Source of the DNA: an uncultured Oscillospiraceae bacterium
Lineage (GTDB): Bacteria > Bacillota > Clostridia > Oscillospirales > Oscillospiraceae
Direction of reading: 5' to 3'
Assembly (NCBI GenBank): GCA_900758315.1
Contig: CAAERF010000402.1
Location: forward strand, 1 to 55,732
DNA: 55,732 bases
Shown: positions 1-9,438 of the stretch, one piece after another
Layout: each line of letters starts with the position of its first letter
Position numbering within the stretch: position 1 is the stretch's first letter
Notes under the pieces: model-generated
The model's database searches: none
What the model saw: the letters and a program-made list of their open reading frames with translations, nothing else
Told to the model about the DNA's origin: nothing
Program-made: the position numbers and the translations under genes

Positions 1-1754
1 AGGAGGAGAAGGCCGCCGCCCGGGCCGACCGGGAAGCCCGGGCCGCCGCCCGGAAGCGGGAGCGGGACCGCAAGGCCCGGGAGGCCGCCCTGGCCGCCGC
101 CGAGACCGCGGCCGCCCAACCGGCCCAGGAGGCCCAGCCCGACCAGGTGGAGATGATCGCCACCCCCGGGGAGACGGGCCCGGTCTTTGACCAGCCCACC
201 GTGCCGGAGACCTTCGGCTACGACCAGCCCCCTCTGGTGGAGCCGGACCCCGCCGCCTTCACCCCCACCCCCGTGTCTGCGGAGGGCCCGGTGGTGGAGC
301 CGGAGCCCGCCCCGGTGCAGGAGACCCCTGCCTTCACCCCCGCAGCCCAAACGCCGGCGGAGAGCGAGTGGGACGCCCTGAAAGACCTGAACACCCTGGC
401 CGGCCAGCCGGAGGCCGCCCCGGAGATCCCCGAGGCCATCCCCGCCCCCACGGCGGAGATCCAGGTGGGCCAGACCACCGTGGAGCCCGCCGCCCCGGCC
501 CAGCCGGCCCAGGCAGACCAGCAGCCCCAGGCAGAGCCGCCGGTGAACACCGAGGAGGACCTGGATGCCCTCCTCCGGGAGGTGCGAGACCTGCTGGCGG
601 AGAGCCCCGTCCCCACCCTCACCCAGGAGCAGCTGGAAAAGCCTGCCCAGCCGGTAGAGGAAGTGGCCATCCAGGAGGAGCCCGAGGCCGAAGCCGCCCC
701 GGAGGCCCCCGCCCAGGAGGTCCCCCAGCAGCAGGCCCCTGCCACCGAACCCCCGGTGGAGCAGGCGCAGCCCCCCCAGGAGGAGGCCCCCCGGGCCGAC
801 TTCGACGTGGAGGAGCCCACCATCCACATCGGGGAGATCCCCACCCAGTCCCTCTGGCAGGGGGACGGGCAGGACAAGCCCGCGGCAGAGAACTATGCCG
901 ACGTGATCGATGACCAGCCCACCCAGGTCATCCCCACCCAGGAGATCTCCAAGGAGATCCAGGCCCAGCAGGCGGCCAAAGCCCAGGAGGACGAGGCCGC
1001 AGAGCCCCAGCCGGCCCAGGAGGACCTGCTGGAAGCCGTGCTGCCCCCCCAGGCCAAGGCCCCCACCGCGGAGGAGAAGGCCGCCGCCCGCCGGGCCGCC
1101 CGGAAGAAAAAGAAGAAGCAGGGGATGAACCCTGTTCTGCTCATCGTGTCCCTGATCATTGTGGTGGCCGCGGTGTTCATTGTGGTGCGCACCGTGGTGC
1201 CCGCCTTCCAGACCGGCATCTTCAGCAGCCAGCAGGCCGCAGAGGGCCTCACCCTGGACCGGGAGACCCTGGACCTGGCAGAGGCCGGGACCACCATGAC
1301 CTTGGTCCCCACCTTCTCCCCCGAGGGGTCCACCGGGACGGTCACCTGGTCCAGCAGCGACGAGGCCGTGGCCACCGTGGACGGCCAGGGCATGGTCACC
1401 GCCGTGGCCCCTGGCACCGCCACCATCACCGCCACGTTGGAGAACGGCCAGTCGGCCCAGTGCACCGTCAACTGCACCTGGGATCCTGAGGCCGCAGCGG
1501 ACGGCGAGGAAGCTCCGGCGGAGCAGACCACCGTGGGCCTAAGCGCCAACGACATCACCCTGGACAGCGCCGGGGACAGCCAGCAGCTCACCGTCAACGG
1601 GGCGGAGGGAGAGGTCACCTGGGCCAGCGAGGACACCGCCGTGGCCACCGTGGACGACCAGGGCAACGTCACCGCCGTGGCCCCGGGCCGCACCACCGTC
1701 ACCGCCACCGTGGGGGACCAGACCTTCAACTGCGCCGTGCGCTGCATCTGGTAA
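1..1754 (+). CDS. Membrane protein with two Big_2 domains (5' partial)
   Basis: The reading frame is open from the first bases of the window, so the true start lies upstream. What is visible is a charged Ala/Arg/Glu stretch, then about 300 residues rich in Pro, Glu, Ala and Gln, a basic KKKKK stop-transfer-like patch, one membrane segment (VLLIVSLIIVVAAVFIVV), and two bacterial Ig-like Big_2 repeats ending at the stop. Each repeat carries the TVTWSSSDEAVATVD / VTWASEDTAVATVD signature and closes with a C-x-V-x-C-x-W motif. Topology is inferred to be cytoplasmic N-terminus and external Ig domains, so a cell-envelope role is likely; the specific function is unknown. It ends 13 bases before the nitroreductase, whose RBS overlaps its stop region. 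Confidence 0.8.
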   Translation, partial: EEKAAARADREARAAARKRERDRKAREAALAAAETAAAQPAQEAQPDQVEMIATPGETGPVFDQPTVPETFGYDQPPLVEPDPAAFTPTPVSAEGPVVEPEPAPVQETPAFTPAAQTPAESEWDALKDLNTLAGQPEAAPEIPEAIPAPTAEIQVGQTTVEPAAPAQPAQADQQPQAEPPVNTEEDLDALLREVRDLLAESPVPTLTQEQLEKPAQPVEEVAIQEEPEAEAAPEAPAQEVPQQQAPATEPPVEQAQPPQEEAPRADFDVEEPTIHIGEIPTQSLWQGDGQDKPAAENYADVIDDQPTQVIPTQEISKEIQAQQAAKAQEDEAAEPQPAQEDLLEAVLPPQAKAPTAEEKAAARRAARKKKKKQGMNPVLLIVSLIIVVAAVFIVVRTVVPAFQTGIFSSQQAAEGLTLDRETLDLAEAGTTMTLVPTFSPEGSTGTVTWSSSDEAVATVDGQGMVTAVAPGTATITATLENGQSAQCTVNCTWDPEAAADGEEAPAEQTTVGLSANDITLDSAGDSQQLTVNGAEGEVTWASEDTAVATVDDQGNVTAVAPGRTTVTATVGDQTFNCAVRCIW

Positions 1755-1767
1755 GAGGAGAACCCCT

Positions 1768-2286
1768 ATGCGTGAGACGATAGAAACCCTGAAAACCCGC
1801 CGCAGCTGCCGGGCCTACCAGCCCCGGCAGGTGGAGGAAGGGCTCTTGCAGCAGGTCTTGGAGGCCGGCCTCTATGCCCCCAGCGGCCGGGGCGCCCAGC
1901 CGGTGGTCTTCGTGGTGGTCCAGGACCAGGCCACCCTGGCAGAGCTCTCCCGGCTGAACGCCGCCGTCATGGGGGCGGACACCGACCCCTTCTACGGCGC
2001 CCCCACCGTGATCGTGGTCCTGGCCGACCGCAGCCGCCCCACCTGGGTGGAGGATGGCAGCCTGGCCCTAGGCAACCTGATGAACGCCGCCCACGCCCTG
2101 GGCCTGGGGTCCTGCTGGATCCACCGGGCCCGGGAGGTCTTTGACAGCCCGGAGGGGCAGGCCCTCCTGCACCAGTGGGGCCTGGAAGGGACCTACGCCG
2201 GGGTGGGCCACTGCATTCTGGGCTACCCCGCCGCCGACCTGCCGCCGGCCCCGCCCCGGAAGCCCGGCCGGGTGGTCCGGGTGTAA
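1768..2286 (+). CDS. Nitroreductase family protein
   Basis: A 172-residue FMN-dependent nitroreductase-like oxidoreductase. The N-terminal TRRSCRAYQPRQV segment and the central APSGRGAQP motif are the FMN-binding signatures of the family, and LGLGSCWIHRARE fits the conserved C-terminal half. It is at the short end for the family, typical of clostridial stand-alone members; the substrate cannot be told. An AGGAG RBS (AAGAGGAGAA) precedes the ATG. It follows the Big_2 membrane protein closely and is followed by a hairpin, so it is probably the last gene of that transcript. Confidence 0.87.
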   Translation: MRETIETLKTRRSCRAYQPRQVEEGLLQQVLEAGLYAPSGRGAQPVVFVVVQDQATLAELSRLNAAVMGADTDPFYGAPTVIVVLADRSRPTWVEDGSLALGNLMNAAHALGLGSCWIHRAREVFDSPEGQALLHQWGLEGTYAGVGHCILGYPAADLPPAPPRKPGRVVRV

Positions 2287-2340
2287 GGCCCCCGCCCCGG
2301 ACCCGGAGCGGGACAGAAACCGCAAGCCGTATCAACATCC

Positions 2341-2375
2341 AACGCCCCCAAGCCGAGGTTCGGCTTGGGGGCGTT
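2341..2375. terminator. Bidirectional hairpin between nitroreductase and proA
   Basis: A perfect 16-bp inverted repeat (AACGCCCCCAAGCCGA and its complement) with a 3-base loop sits between two convergent genes. There is no long T run on either side, so it is a strong hairpin but not a textbook intrinsic terminator. Confidence 0.7.
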
Positions 2376-2396
2376 GCTGCGTCCAGGGACGGGGGA

Positions 2397-3746
2397 TTAC
2401 CGGATCTGCCCGTCTCCCAGGATGATGTACTTGTAGCTGGTGAGCTCCTCCAGCCCCATGGGGCCCCGGGCGTGGAGCTTCTGGGTGGAGATGCCCATCT
2501 CACACCCCAGGCCGAACTGGCCCCCGTCGGTGAACCGGGTGGAGGCGTTGACGTAGACGGCGGCGCTGTCCACCAGTTTGGTGAACAGGTCCGCGTGGGC
2601 CCGGGTCTGGGTGAGGATGGCCTCGCTGTGGCCGGTGGAGTGGCGGTTGATGTGGTCGATGGCCTCCTCCACGCTGCCCACCACCCGGACGGCCAGGATG
2701 TAGTCCAAAAACTCCGTGTCGAAGTCCGCCGGCCCGGCAGGGGATCCCTTCCCCAGGAGGGCCAGGGCCTCGGGGTCCAGGCGGAGCTCCACCGGCGGCT
2801 GGCCGGCGGCCCGGCGGCGGTCCACCAGCCGGTCCCACAGCTGGGGCAGGAAGGCGGGGGCAATGTCCCGGTGGACCAGGCAGACCTCGGCGGCGTTGCA
2901 CACCGAGGGGCGGCTGGTCTTGGCGTTGTCCACGATGGTGAGGGCCTTGTCCAGGTCGGCGTCCCCGTCCACGTAGAGGTGGCAGATGCCGGTGCCCGTC
3001 TGGATGCAGGGGACCTTGGCGTTGTCCACGCAGGACTGGATCAGGGAGGCGCCCCCCCGGGGGATCAGCAGATCCACATACCCCACCGCCCGCATCAGCT
3101 CGTTGGCGGAGTCCCGGGTGGTGTCGGTCACCAGGCTCACCAGGGCGGCGGGGAGGTGGTGCTTTTCCAGGGCCTGGTGGAGGGCGTCCACAATGGCGGT
3201 GTTGGAGTGGATGGACTCCTTGCCCCCCCGCAGCACGCACACCGACCCCGCCTGGAAGGTGAGGCTGGCGGCGTCGGAGGTGACGTTGGGCCGGGACTCA
3301 TAGATGATGGCGATGACCCCCAGGGGGACAGACACCTTGTTCACCTGCAGCCCGTTGGGCAGGGTGTGGGAGGCCAGGGTGCGGCCCACCGGGTCCGGCA
3401 GGGCGGCCACCGCCCGGACGCCGGCGGCCATGTCGGCGATCCGCCCCTGGGTGAGGCGGAGGCGGTCCTGCATCACCGGGGCGATGGTGCCCTGGGCGGC
3501 CTCCAGGTCCTGGGCGTTGGCGGCCAGGATGGCCGGGGCGTTGGCCTCCAGGGCGTCGGCCATGGACAGCAGGACGGCCTTCTTCTCCTCGGTGGACAGG
3601 GCGGCCAGGGCGGGCTTGGCGGCCAGGGCGGCCTCCAGCAGGGCGCCGGTGCGGGGCAGGTGGGGGGTGCCGGCGGCCTGGCCGGGGGCTGCGCCCCCGT
3701 CAGGGGGATAGCAGGACATCCCCTGGGAAGGAAGGGTGGTATTCAT
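2397..3746 (-). CDS. proA: Gamma-glutamyl phosphate reductase ProA
   Basis: Second step of proline synthesis: NADPH-dependent reduction of glutamyl-5-phosphate to glutamate-5-semialdehyde, in the cytoplasm. The 449-residue protein has the aldehyde-dehydrogenase fold signatures: [12 protein letters not shown], the catalytic cysteine in [14 protein letters not shown], and the C-terminal [19 protein letters not shown] and [13 protein letters not shown] motifs. It is about 30 residues longer at the N-terminus than usual (roughly 415), so an internal start is possible, but the first ATG lies 4 bases after the proB stop, favouring translational coupling. It is the second gene of a proB-proA operon. 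Confidence 0.95.
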   Translation of the reverse strand: MNTTLPSQGMSCYPPDGGAAPGQAAGTPHLPRTGALLEAALAAKPALAALSTEEKKAVLLSMADALEANAPAILAANAQDLEAAQGTIAPVMQDRLRLTQGRIADMAAGVRAVAALPDPVGRTLASHTLPNGLQVNKVSVPLGVIAIIYESRPNVTSDAASLTFQAGSVCVLRGGKESIHSNTAIVDALHQALEKHHLPAALVSLVTDTTRDSANELMRAVGYVDLLIPRGGASLIQSCVDNAKVPCIQTGTGICHLYVDGDADLDKALTIVDNAKTSRPSVCNAAEVCLVHRDIAPAFLPQLWDRLVDRRRAAGQPPVELRLDPEALALLGKGSPAGPADFDTEFLDYILAVRVVGSVEEAIDHINRHSTGHSEAILTQTRAHADLFTKLVDSAAVYVNASTRFTDGGQFGLGCEMGISTQKLHARGPMGLEELTSYKYIILGDGQIR

Positions 3747-3750
3747 AGGC

Positions 3751-4545
3751 TTATCCTTTCTTAACGGCGCGGAAGCGGCTGCCTACAGGCTTGCCCTCCG
3801 CAATGTCGTACAGGCGCTCCGGCTGGGAGCCGTTGGTGATCACCATGTCGCACCCGGCGGGGGTGCACAGGGCGGCGGCCTGGAGCTTGGAGGTCATCCC
3901 CCCGGTGCCCAGCTTGGAGCTGGCCCCCCCGGCCAGGGCCCAGATCTCCTGGGTGAGGGAGGGGATCTCGGTGATGAGGGTGGCCTCCGGGTGGGTGTGG
4001 GGGTCGGCGGTGTACAGCCCGTTGATGTCCGAGAGGATCACCAAAAGGTCGGCCCCCATGGTCACCGCCACCTGGGCGGCCAGGGTGTCGTTCTCGCCGA
4101 TGGTGGTGTGTTCGCCGATCTCCTCGGTGGAGACGGCGTCGTTCTCGTTGAGGATGGGCAGGGCGTGGAGCTCCAGCAGGCGCTGGATGGTGCTCTTAAC
4201 GTTGGTGGAGCGCTGGGGGTCGTGAATGTCGTCCCCCGACAGCAGGACCTGGGCCACCACATGGCCATACTCGGAAAAAAGTTTGTCGTAGGTATACATC
4301 AGCTCGCACTGGCCCACCGCGGCGGCAGCCTGCTTGGTGGGCATATCCTCTGGCCGGCGGGAGAGGGAGAGCTTTCCCACCCCCATGCCAATGGCGCCGG
4401 AGGAGACCAGGATGAGCTCATGCCCGGCGTTTTTCAGGTCGCTGAGGACCTTGCACAGGGACTCCACCTGCCGGATGTTCAGCAGGCCCGAGGGATGGGC
4501 CAGGGTGGAGGTGCCGATCTTGACCACAATGCGCTTGTTCTGCAT
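3751..4545 (-). CDS. proB: Glutamate 5-kinase ProB
   Basis: First step of proline synthesis: ATP-dependent phosphorylation of glutamate. The ATG at 4545 is chosen because AAGGAG lies 9 bases upstream and the product then begins [15 protein letters not shown], the expected family N-terminus. The product has 264 residues and contains the amino-acid-kinase motifs [17 protein letters not shown] and the [12 protein letters not shown] region. It lacks the C-terminal PUA domain of the E. coli enzyme (367 residues), as in many Firmicutes. It is co-transcribed with proA from the promoter at 4612-4641. Confidence 0.95.
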   Translation of the reverse strand: MQNKRIVVKIGTSTLAHPSGLLNIRQVESLCKVLSDLKNAGHELILVSSGAIGMGVGKLSLSRRPEDMPTKQAAAAVGQCELMYTYDKLFSEYGHVVAQVLLSGDDIHDPQRSTNVKSTIQRLLELHALPILNENDAVSTEEIGEHTTIGENDTLAAQVAVTMGADLLVILSDINGLYTADPHTHPEATLITEIPSLTQEIWALAGGASSKLGTGGMTSKLQAAALCTPAGCDMVITNGSQPERLYDIAEGKPVGSRFRAVKKG

Positions 4546-4570
4546 GGAAGGAATCTCCTTACCTGGAAAT

Positions 4571-4607
4571 GACGGAACCCCAAACGGAAGGCTTTGGGGC
4601 TGCCGTC
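4571..4607 (-). promoter_or_regulatory. Hairpin in the proBA 5' leader
   Basis: CCCCAAA and TTTGGGG pair around an 8-base loop, extended by GACGG/CCGTC outside an internal loop. It lies between the proBA promoter and the proB RBS. No T-box motif is present. It could affect mRNA stability or translation; function is not shown. Confidence 0.45.
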
Positions 4608-4611
4608 CTTT

Positions 4612-4641
4612 ATTGTACTGGATGGTCCCGGGGCTTGTCAA
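4612..4641 (-). promoter_or_regulatory. proBA promoter
   Basis: On the minus strand a perfect TTGACA (-35) is followed 18 bp later by TACAAT (-10), about 65 bases before the proB start. Confidence 0.75.
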
Positions 4642-4663
4642 TGACCCGGGCCAGCCGGGGAAG

Positions 4664-4697
4664 AAAAAACGTCCGGCCCAGGGCCGGACGTTTTTTT
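4664..4697. terminator. Bidirectional intrinsic terminator
   Basis: GTCCGGCCC and GGGCCGGAC form a GC-rich stem with A runs before it and T runs after it, so it can work in either direction. It insulates the divergent proBA and sensor-kinase operons. The 4,700-4,870 stretch between it and the kinase RBS holds no convincing gene. Confidence 0.85.
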
Positions 4698-4918
4698 GCT
4701 GGAAAGGGGGCTTAGGGAACCTGGTGGGCCTGGAGGCGGGCTGCTGTCCCGTCTGCGAAAGCTGGTGGCGCTCTCCCGGACGAAGGTCATGGATTGGTCA
4801 AACTGGGTGGTGTCCCTGGGGGCGGTTTCGGGATGATGATGGCCTGGTTTTTTCCGTCAGTTTATGATTCTGTTATAAATTGGGTGTACAATCACAGGGA
4901 TCAAGGAGGCAGACCCCC

Positions 4919-6400
4919 ATGACCATCAAAAAACGACTGTTTCTGTCCAACATTCTGATGATTGTCATCCCGGCTTGCCTGGGGGTGCTGGCGGTGGCGG
5001 CGGCGCTGCTGCTCTTCCTCACCGTTTTGCTGCCCCAGTCCGGTTCGACCTGGCTCAGCCAGCACGACATGGCGGAGACCCGCAGCGAGCTGGTGTCCCT
5101 GGCGGAGGATTGGCTGTCGGAGGCCGACCCCGCCCAGCAGACCGCCCTGGCCGCCCGTCTGGAGAAGACCGCCGCTGCCCATCAGATGGTCCTGGTGATC
5201 CGCCAGGACGGCGGGGAGGCCGGGCGCTTTGGCCAGGGGGCGGCCACGGACCAGCCCGGCCTCACCCAGGCCCTGGCGGCTTTGGAGGGCAGCGGCACCG
5301 TCTCCGACGGCACCACGGACCTTTTCGGCGCGGTGTATTCCGCCGGGGGGGTTACCTATCAGCTGGAGGTCTACAGCCAAGGGGTGGTCACCGACCTGCC
5401 CCACCAGACGGAGCACCTGGCGGCCACCCTCCTGGCCGCGGCGGTGGTGATGGTCCTGGCGGCGGTGCTGGTCACCAACCGCTTCCTCACCCGGTTCGTG
5501 TTCCGGCATATCCAGGAGCCCTTGGAGACCCTGGCGGAGGGGGTTCACCAGATCCGGGACGGCAACCTCACCCACCGCATCGCCTACGACAGCCGGGACG
5601 AGTTCCAGCCGGTGTGCGAGGACTTCAACGACATGGCCCAGCGGCTGCGGGCCTCGGTGGAGCAGTCCCAGCGGGAGGAGGCCAGCCGGAAGGAGCTGCT
5701 GGCCAGCATCTCCCACGACATCCGCTCCCCCCTCACCGCCATCCAGGCCTATGTGGAGGGCCTGCTGGACGGGGTGGCGGACACCCCGGAAAAGCAGCGG
5801 GAGTACCTCACCATCCTCCAGGCCAAGGCCACGGAGATGGACCAGCTGGTGCGGAAGATCTTCCTGTTCTCCAAGATGGACCTGGGGGAGTACCCCTACA
5901 GCCCGGAACCCCTGGACCCCGCCCAGGAGGTGGAGGCCGTGGTGGCGGCCTCCCGGGAGGCCTACCGCCAGCGGGGCCTGTCCATCACCGTGGAACCCCT
6001 GCCCACCGGCTGCCAGGTGCTGGCAGACCCCATCTACTTCCACAGCATCCTCACCAACCTGCTGGACAACAGCGCCAAGTATAAGGACAAGGCCACCGGC
6101 CAGGTGACCATCACCGGGGCGGTGGAGGGGCAGGACTTCTGCCTCACCGTGGACGACGACGGCCCCGGCGTGCCCCCCGAGGCCCTGCCCCGGCTCTTTG
6201 ACGTGTTCTACCGCAACGACCCCGCCCGGAAGAACCCCGACCAGGGCAGCGGCCTGGGCCTGGCCATCGTGGCCAAGAGCATGGAGCGGATGGGCGGAAC
6301 CATCCGGGCGGAGAACCGCCCCCAGGGGGGGCTGCGGATGGTGCTGCGCATCCCCCAGACGGAAGGAGAGATGGACCATGAAACGCATTCTGATCGTTGA
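4919..6400 (+). CDS. Two-component sensor histidine kinase
   Basis: A 493-residue membrane kinase. The ATG at 4919 is chosen over an upstream TTG at 4880 because AAGGAGG is well placed before it. Order: TM1 at about residues 8-38, an external sensor region of about 125 residues, TM2 at about 168-187, a HAMP linker, the HisKA box ISHDIRSPLTAI with the phospho-acceptor His266, and a HATPase_c domain with the N box (LLDNSAKY), G1 (VDDDGPG) and G2 (GSGLGLAI). The closest general class is the VanS/BaeS-type kinases. It overlaps the response regulator by 23 bases, so the two form one signalling pair. The signal is unknown. Confidence 0.93.
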   Translation: MTIKKRLFLSNILMIVIPACLGVLAVAAALLLFLTVLLPQSGSTWLSQHDMAETRSELVSLAEDWLSEADPAQQTALAARLEKTAAAHQMVLVIRQDGGEAGRFGQGAATDQPGLTQALAALEGSGTVSDGTTDLFGAVYSAGGVTYQLEVYSQGVVTDLPHQTEHLAATLLAAAVVMVLAAVLVTNRFLTRFVFRHIQEPLETLAEGVHQIRDGNLTHRIAYDSRDEFQPVCEDFNDMAQRLRASVEQSQREEASRKELLASISHDIRSPLTAIQAYVEGLLDGVADTPEKQREYLTILQAKATEMDQLVRKIFLFSKMDLGEYPYSPEPLDPAQEVEAVVAASREAYRQRGLSITVEPLPTGCQVLADPIYFHSILTNLLDNSAKYKDKATGQVTITGAVEGQDFCLTVDDDGPGVPPEALPRLFDVFYRNDPARKNPDQGSGLGLAIVAKSMERMGGTIRAENRPQGGLRMVLRIPQTEGEMDHETHSDR

Positions 6401-7067
6401 GGACGACGGGGCCATTGCCGCCATCGAGCGGGACTACCTGATGCTCAGCGACTTCCAGGTGGACATCGCCGCCACCGGCCCGGAGGGGCTGGCCATGGGC
6501 CGGTCCGGGGGGGACGATTTGATCCTCCTGGACCTGATGCTCCCGGGGCTGGACGGGTTTGCCCTGTGCAGCACCCTGCGGGAGACTTTGGACATCCCCA
6601 TCCTCATGGTCACCGCCCGGCAGGAGGACATCGACAAGATCAAGGGCCTGGGGCTGGGGGCGGACGACTACATCACCAAGCCCTTCTCCCCCAGTGTGCT
6701 GGTGGCCCGGATCAAGGCCCACCTGGCCCAGTATGGCCGGCTGAAGCAGGCCGGGGGCGTGGACCGGAACCAGCTCCAGCTGGGCAGCGTCCTGCTCCAG
6801 AAGGACGCCCGCCGGGTCTTCGTGGACGGGGCAGAGGTGGCCTTGAAGAACAAGGAGTATGAGCTCCTCCTCTTCCTCCTGTCCAACCCCGACATCGTCT
6901 TTTCCAAGGAGACCCTGTACGAGCGGATCTGGGGGTACGACGCCATGGGGGACAACGCCACCGTGGTGGTCCACATCAACCGCCTGCGAGAGAAGATCGA
7001 GAAGGACCCCTCCCACCCCCGGTACATCCAGACGGTCTGGGGGGCGGGGTACCGGTTCAAACCCTGA
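6378..7067 (+). CDS. OmpR/PhoB-family response regulator
   Basis: A 229-residue DNA-binding partner of the preceding kinase. The receiver domain shows the acidic pair at residues 9-10 (VEDD), phospho-acceptor Asp52 (LLDLMLPG), the switch Thr in VTARQ and Lys in DDYITKPFSP. The C-terminal winged helix ends with the characteristic HINRLREKI and TVWGAGYRF motifs. The start at MKRILIVEDD lies inside the kinase 3' end (23-base overlap), preceded by GGAGAG. The nearby EamA and flippase genes are possible targets, which is inference from position only. Confidence 0.94.
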   Translation: MKRILIVEDDGAIAAIERDYLMLSDFQVDIAATGPEGLAMGRSGGDDLILLDLMLPGLDGFALCSTLRETLDIPILMVTARQEDIDKIKGLGLGADDYITKPFSPSVLVARIKAHLAQYGRLKQAGGVDRNQLQLGSVLLQKDARRVFVDGAEVALKNKEYELLLFLLSNPDIVFSKETLYERIWGYDAMGDNATVVVHINRLREKIEKDPSHPRYIQTVWGAGYRFKP

Positions 7068-7081
7068 GAGGAGGGAAGAAC

Positions 7082-7945
7082 ATGTCTTGGCTGCTGTTTG
7101 CAGTGGGTTCCGCCTTTTTCGCCGGGATCACGGCGATTTTGGCCAAAATCGGCATCCAATCCGTCCCCTCCCACCTGGCCACTGCCCTGCGGACCGGGGT
7201 GGTGCTGGTGTTCGCCTGGGGGATGGTCTTCCTGGTGGGCTCCCAGGGGGACCTGGCCCAGCTCACCGGGGGGGACCTGGCCTGGCTGGTGCTGTCGGGC
7301 CTGGCCACCGGGGCCTCCTGGCTGTGCTACTTCCGGGCCCTCCAGCTGGGGGATGTGAACAAGGTCACCCCCATTGACAAGTCCAGCACGGTGCTCACCA
7401 TCCTGCTGGCCTGGCTGCTGCTGGGGGAGCCCCTCTCCCTGCCCCAGTGGCTGGGGGTGGTGGCCATCGGCGCCGGCACCCTGCTGATGATCACCCGGAA
7501 GGAGGGGGCGGCCGGGCAGCCCCATGACCGGCGCTGGCTCCTCTACGCCCTGGGCTCGGCGGTGTTTGCCAGCCTCACCGCCCTCTTTGGCAAGTTGGGG
7601 GTGGCGAACATCGAGTCCAACCTGGCCACCGCCATCCGCACCATTGTGGTGCTGGCCATGGCCTGGGGGATGGTCTTTCTCACCGGGGAGCAGAAGGCCC
7701 TGCCCCAGGTGGACCGGCGGAGCGGGACCTTCCTGGTGCTCTCGGGGCTGGCCACCGGGGCCTCCTGGCTGTGCTATTTCCGGGCCCTGCAGGCCGGGCC
7801 GGCCAGCGTGGTGGTGCCCATTGACAAGCTGAGCATCCTGGTGACCATCCTGTTCTCCAGCCTGGTTTTGAAGGAGACGTTAAGCAGAAAGGCCGCCCTG
7901 GGCCTGGTGCTGATCCTGGCCGGCACCGGGGCTATGCTGCTATGA
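7082..7945 (+). CDS. EamA/DMT-family transporter
   Basis: A 287-residue integral membrane protein of about 10 helices made of two homologous EamA halves. The duplication is plain: SGLATGASWLCYFRALQ occurs in each half, as do the SAFFAGITAILAKIGI and SAVFASLTALFGKLGV openings. Family members export or import small metabolites; the substrate is unknown. It starts 14 bases after the response regulator with a GAGGAGG RBS, so it is probably in the same operon. Confidence 0.9.
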   Translation: MSWLLFAVGSAFFAGITAILAKIGIQSVPSHLATALRTGVVLVFAWGMVFLVGSQGDLAQLTGGDLAWLVLSGLATGASWLCYFRALQLGDVNKVTPIDKSSTVLTILLAWLLLGEPLSLPQWLGVVAIGAGTLLMITRKEGAAGQPHDRRWLLYALGSAVFASLTALFGKLGVANIESNLATAIRTIVVLAMAWGMVFLTGEQKALPQVDRRSGTFLVLSGLATGASWLCYFRALQAGPASVVVPIDKLSILVTILFSSLVLKETLSRKAALGLVLILAGTGAMLL

Positions 7946-7988
7946 TGCCGTGCCCCCACGGCCTTTGCGGAGGTGATTTTCCACCGGC

Positions 7989-9368
7989 ATGTATCGACGA
8001 TTGCTTTCCAACACGGTGCTCTTTTCTGTGAGCACCTTTGGGTCGAAGATTCTCCTCTTCCTCCTGACCCCCTTTTACACCAGCATCCTCACCGACGCGG
8101 AGTACGGCGTTACCGACCTTATCATCCAGACGGGCAACGTGCTCATCCCCCTGGTCTCCATGGGGATCATCAATGCCGTGCTGCGCTTCGGCCTGGACGA
8201 GACCACCGACCTCAAAGGCCTGTTCACCACGGGCCTGGTGGTGATCCTGGTGGGGGAGGGGGTGCTTGCCCTGTGCTACCCCCTGCTCCAGAGCATCGGC
8301 CTGCTGTCGGACTACGTCCTTCTGCTGCTGCTCTATGTCCTCATGGCCAACCTCCACGCGGTGTTCGGCTCCATGGCCCAGGCCATGGGGAAGGTGCGGC
8401 TGTACGCGGTCAGCGGCATCCTGTGCACCGCCCTGGTGGTGGCGCTGAACATCCTGCTCCTGTCGGTGTTCCGGCTGGGAATTGTGGGGTATGTCCTCTC
8501 CAACGTCCTCGCCGACGGGGTGGTGGCGCTGGTGCTGTTTGGCGCCCTTCGGCTGTGGCGGTACTTCCAGTCGGCGGCGGTGGGGCGGGGCCTGGTGAGG
8601 CAGATGTTCCGCTACTGCCTGCCCCTGATCCCGGCCACCGTCTGCTCCTGGATCATCAACATCTCCGACCGGTACTTCATTTCCTTCCTCATCGGCCCCG
8701 ATGTCTCCGGCCTGTACGCGGTGGGGAACAAGGTGGCCTCCATCCTCCTCATCCTCTCGGGGATCTTCACCTCCGCCTGGCAGCTGTCCATCGTCTCGGA
8801 GCGGTCCAAGGCGGAGCAGGAGAGGTTCTTCTCCAACGTCTTTTCCGTCTACGAGGCAGGGGCCCTGGTGGGGGCCTCCCTGCTCATGGCGGCCAGCCGG
8901 CTGGTGATGCGCTTTCTGGCCGCGCCGGACTACTTCTCCGCCTGGCACTATGCCCCGGTGCTCATCCTGGGCACCGCCATGGCCTGCCTGGGGTCCTTCT
9001 TCGCCTCGGTCTATGTGGCGGAGAAGCGGAGCTCCGCCACCCTGGTGACCACCCTGGCCGGGGCGGGGGTGAACCTGGCGGGCAATGCCCTGCTGATCCC
9101 CCTCTACGGCGCCATGGGGGCGGCGGTGGCCACCTTGCTGAGCTACCTGGTGATCCTCATCGCCCGGGCGGTCCACTCCCGCAGCCTGCTGCGGGTGGCG
9201 TGGAAGGTGCCCCGGTTCGTCCTGGCCATGGGGATCCTCCTGCTCCAGTGCGTGCTGGTGGAGTGGGAAAACACGGCCCTGGCCCTGGCCTGCTGCCTGG
9301 GGATCCTGGCGCTCTACTTCCGCCCCCTGTGGCGGGCCTGGAAGACAGGGATCTTCACCCGGCGGTAA
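7989..9368 (+). CDS. Polysaccharide/lipid flippase (MOP superfamily, Wzx-like)
   Basis: A 459-residue polytopic membrane protein. The N-terminus (SNTVLFSVSTFGSKILLFLLTPFYTSILT) and the central VCSWIINISDRYFISFLIG segment are typical of PST/oligosaccharide flippases, which translocate undecaprenyl-linked glycans for surface polymers. A GGAGGTG lies about 13 bases before the ATG, somewhat far. It is the last gene before a strong hairpin. No glycosyltransferases are visible in the window, so the polymer is unknown. Confidence 0.85.
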   Translation: MYRRLLSNTVLFSVSTFGSKILLFLLTPFYTSILTDAEYGVTDLIIQTGNVLIPLVSMGIINAVLRFGLDETTDLKGLFTTGLVVILVGEGVLALCYPLLQSIGLLSDYVLLLLLYVLMANLHAVFGSMAQAMGKVRLYAVSGILCTALVVALNILLLSVFRLGIVGYVLSNVLADGVVALVLFGALRLWRYFQSAAVGRGLVRQMFRYCLPLIPATVCSWIINISDRYFISFLIGPDVSGLYAVGNKVASILLILSGIFTSAWQLSIVSERSKAEQERFFSNVFSVYEAGALVGASLLMAASRLVMRFLAAPDYFSAWHYAPVLILGTAMACLGSFFASVYVAEKRSSATLVTTLAGAGVNLAGNALLIPLYGAMGAAVATLLSYLVILIARAVHSRSLLRVAWKVPRFVLAMGILLLQCVLVEWENTALALACCLGILALYFRPLWRAWKTGIFTRR

Positions 9369-9384
9369 AGAGATGGCATGTAAA

Positions 9385-9428
9385 AAACCCCACGGAGGCT
9401 TCCCAATCAGGAAGCCCCCGTGGGGTTT
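9385..9428. terminator. Bidirectional terminator between flippase and cinA
   Basis: AAACCCCACGG-A-GGCTTCC pairs with GGAAGCC-C-CCGTGGGGTTT around a 6-base loop, with A and T tracts on either side, between two convergent genes. Confidence 0.85.
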
Positions 9429-9438
9429 CTCTCATTGC

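Noticed and set aside
893..1747. Long minus-strand open frame opposite the Big_2 protein
   Set aside because: Shadow of a GC-rich gene; no domain content, and the plus frame has a membrane segment and two Ig domains.
2175..3764. 529-codon plus-strand open frame over proA
   Set aside because: Gly/Val/His/Gln-rich shadow translation; proA on the other strand has full family motifs.
4546..4870. T-box riboswitch upstream of proBA
   Set aside because: I searched by eye for the AGGGTGGNACCGCG box on the minus strand and found none; the terminator there lies upstream of the promoter, not within the leader.
7932..9176. 414-codon minus-strand open frame over the flippase
   Set aside because: His/Gln/Gly-rich shadow without domains.
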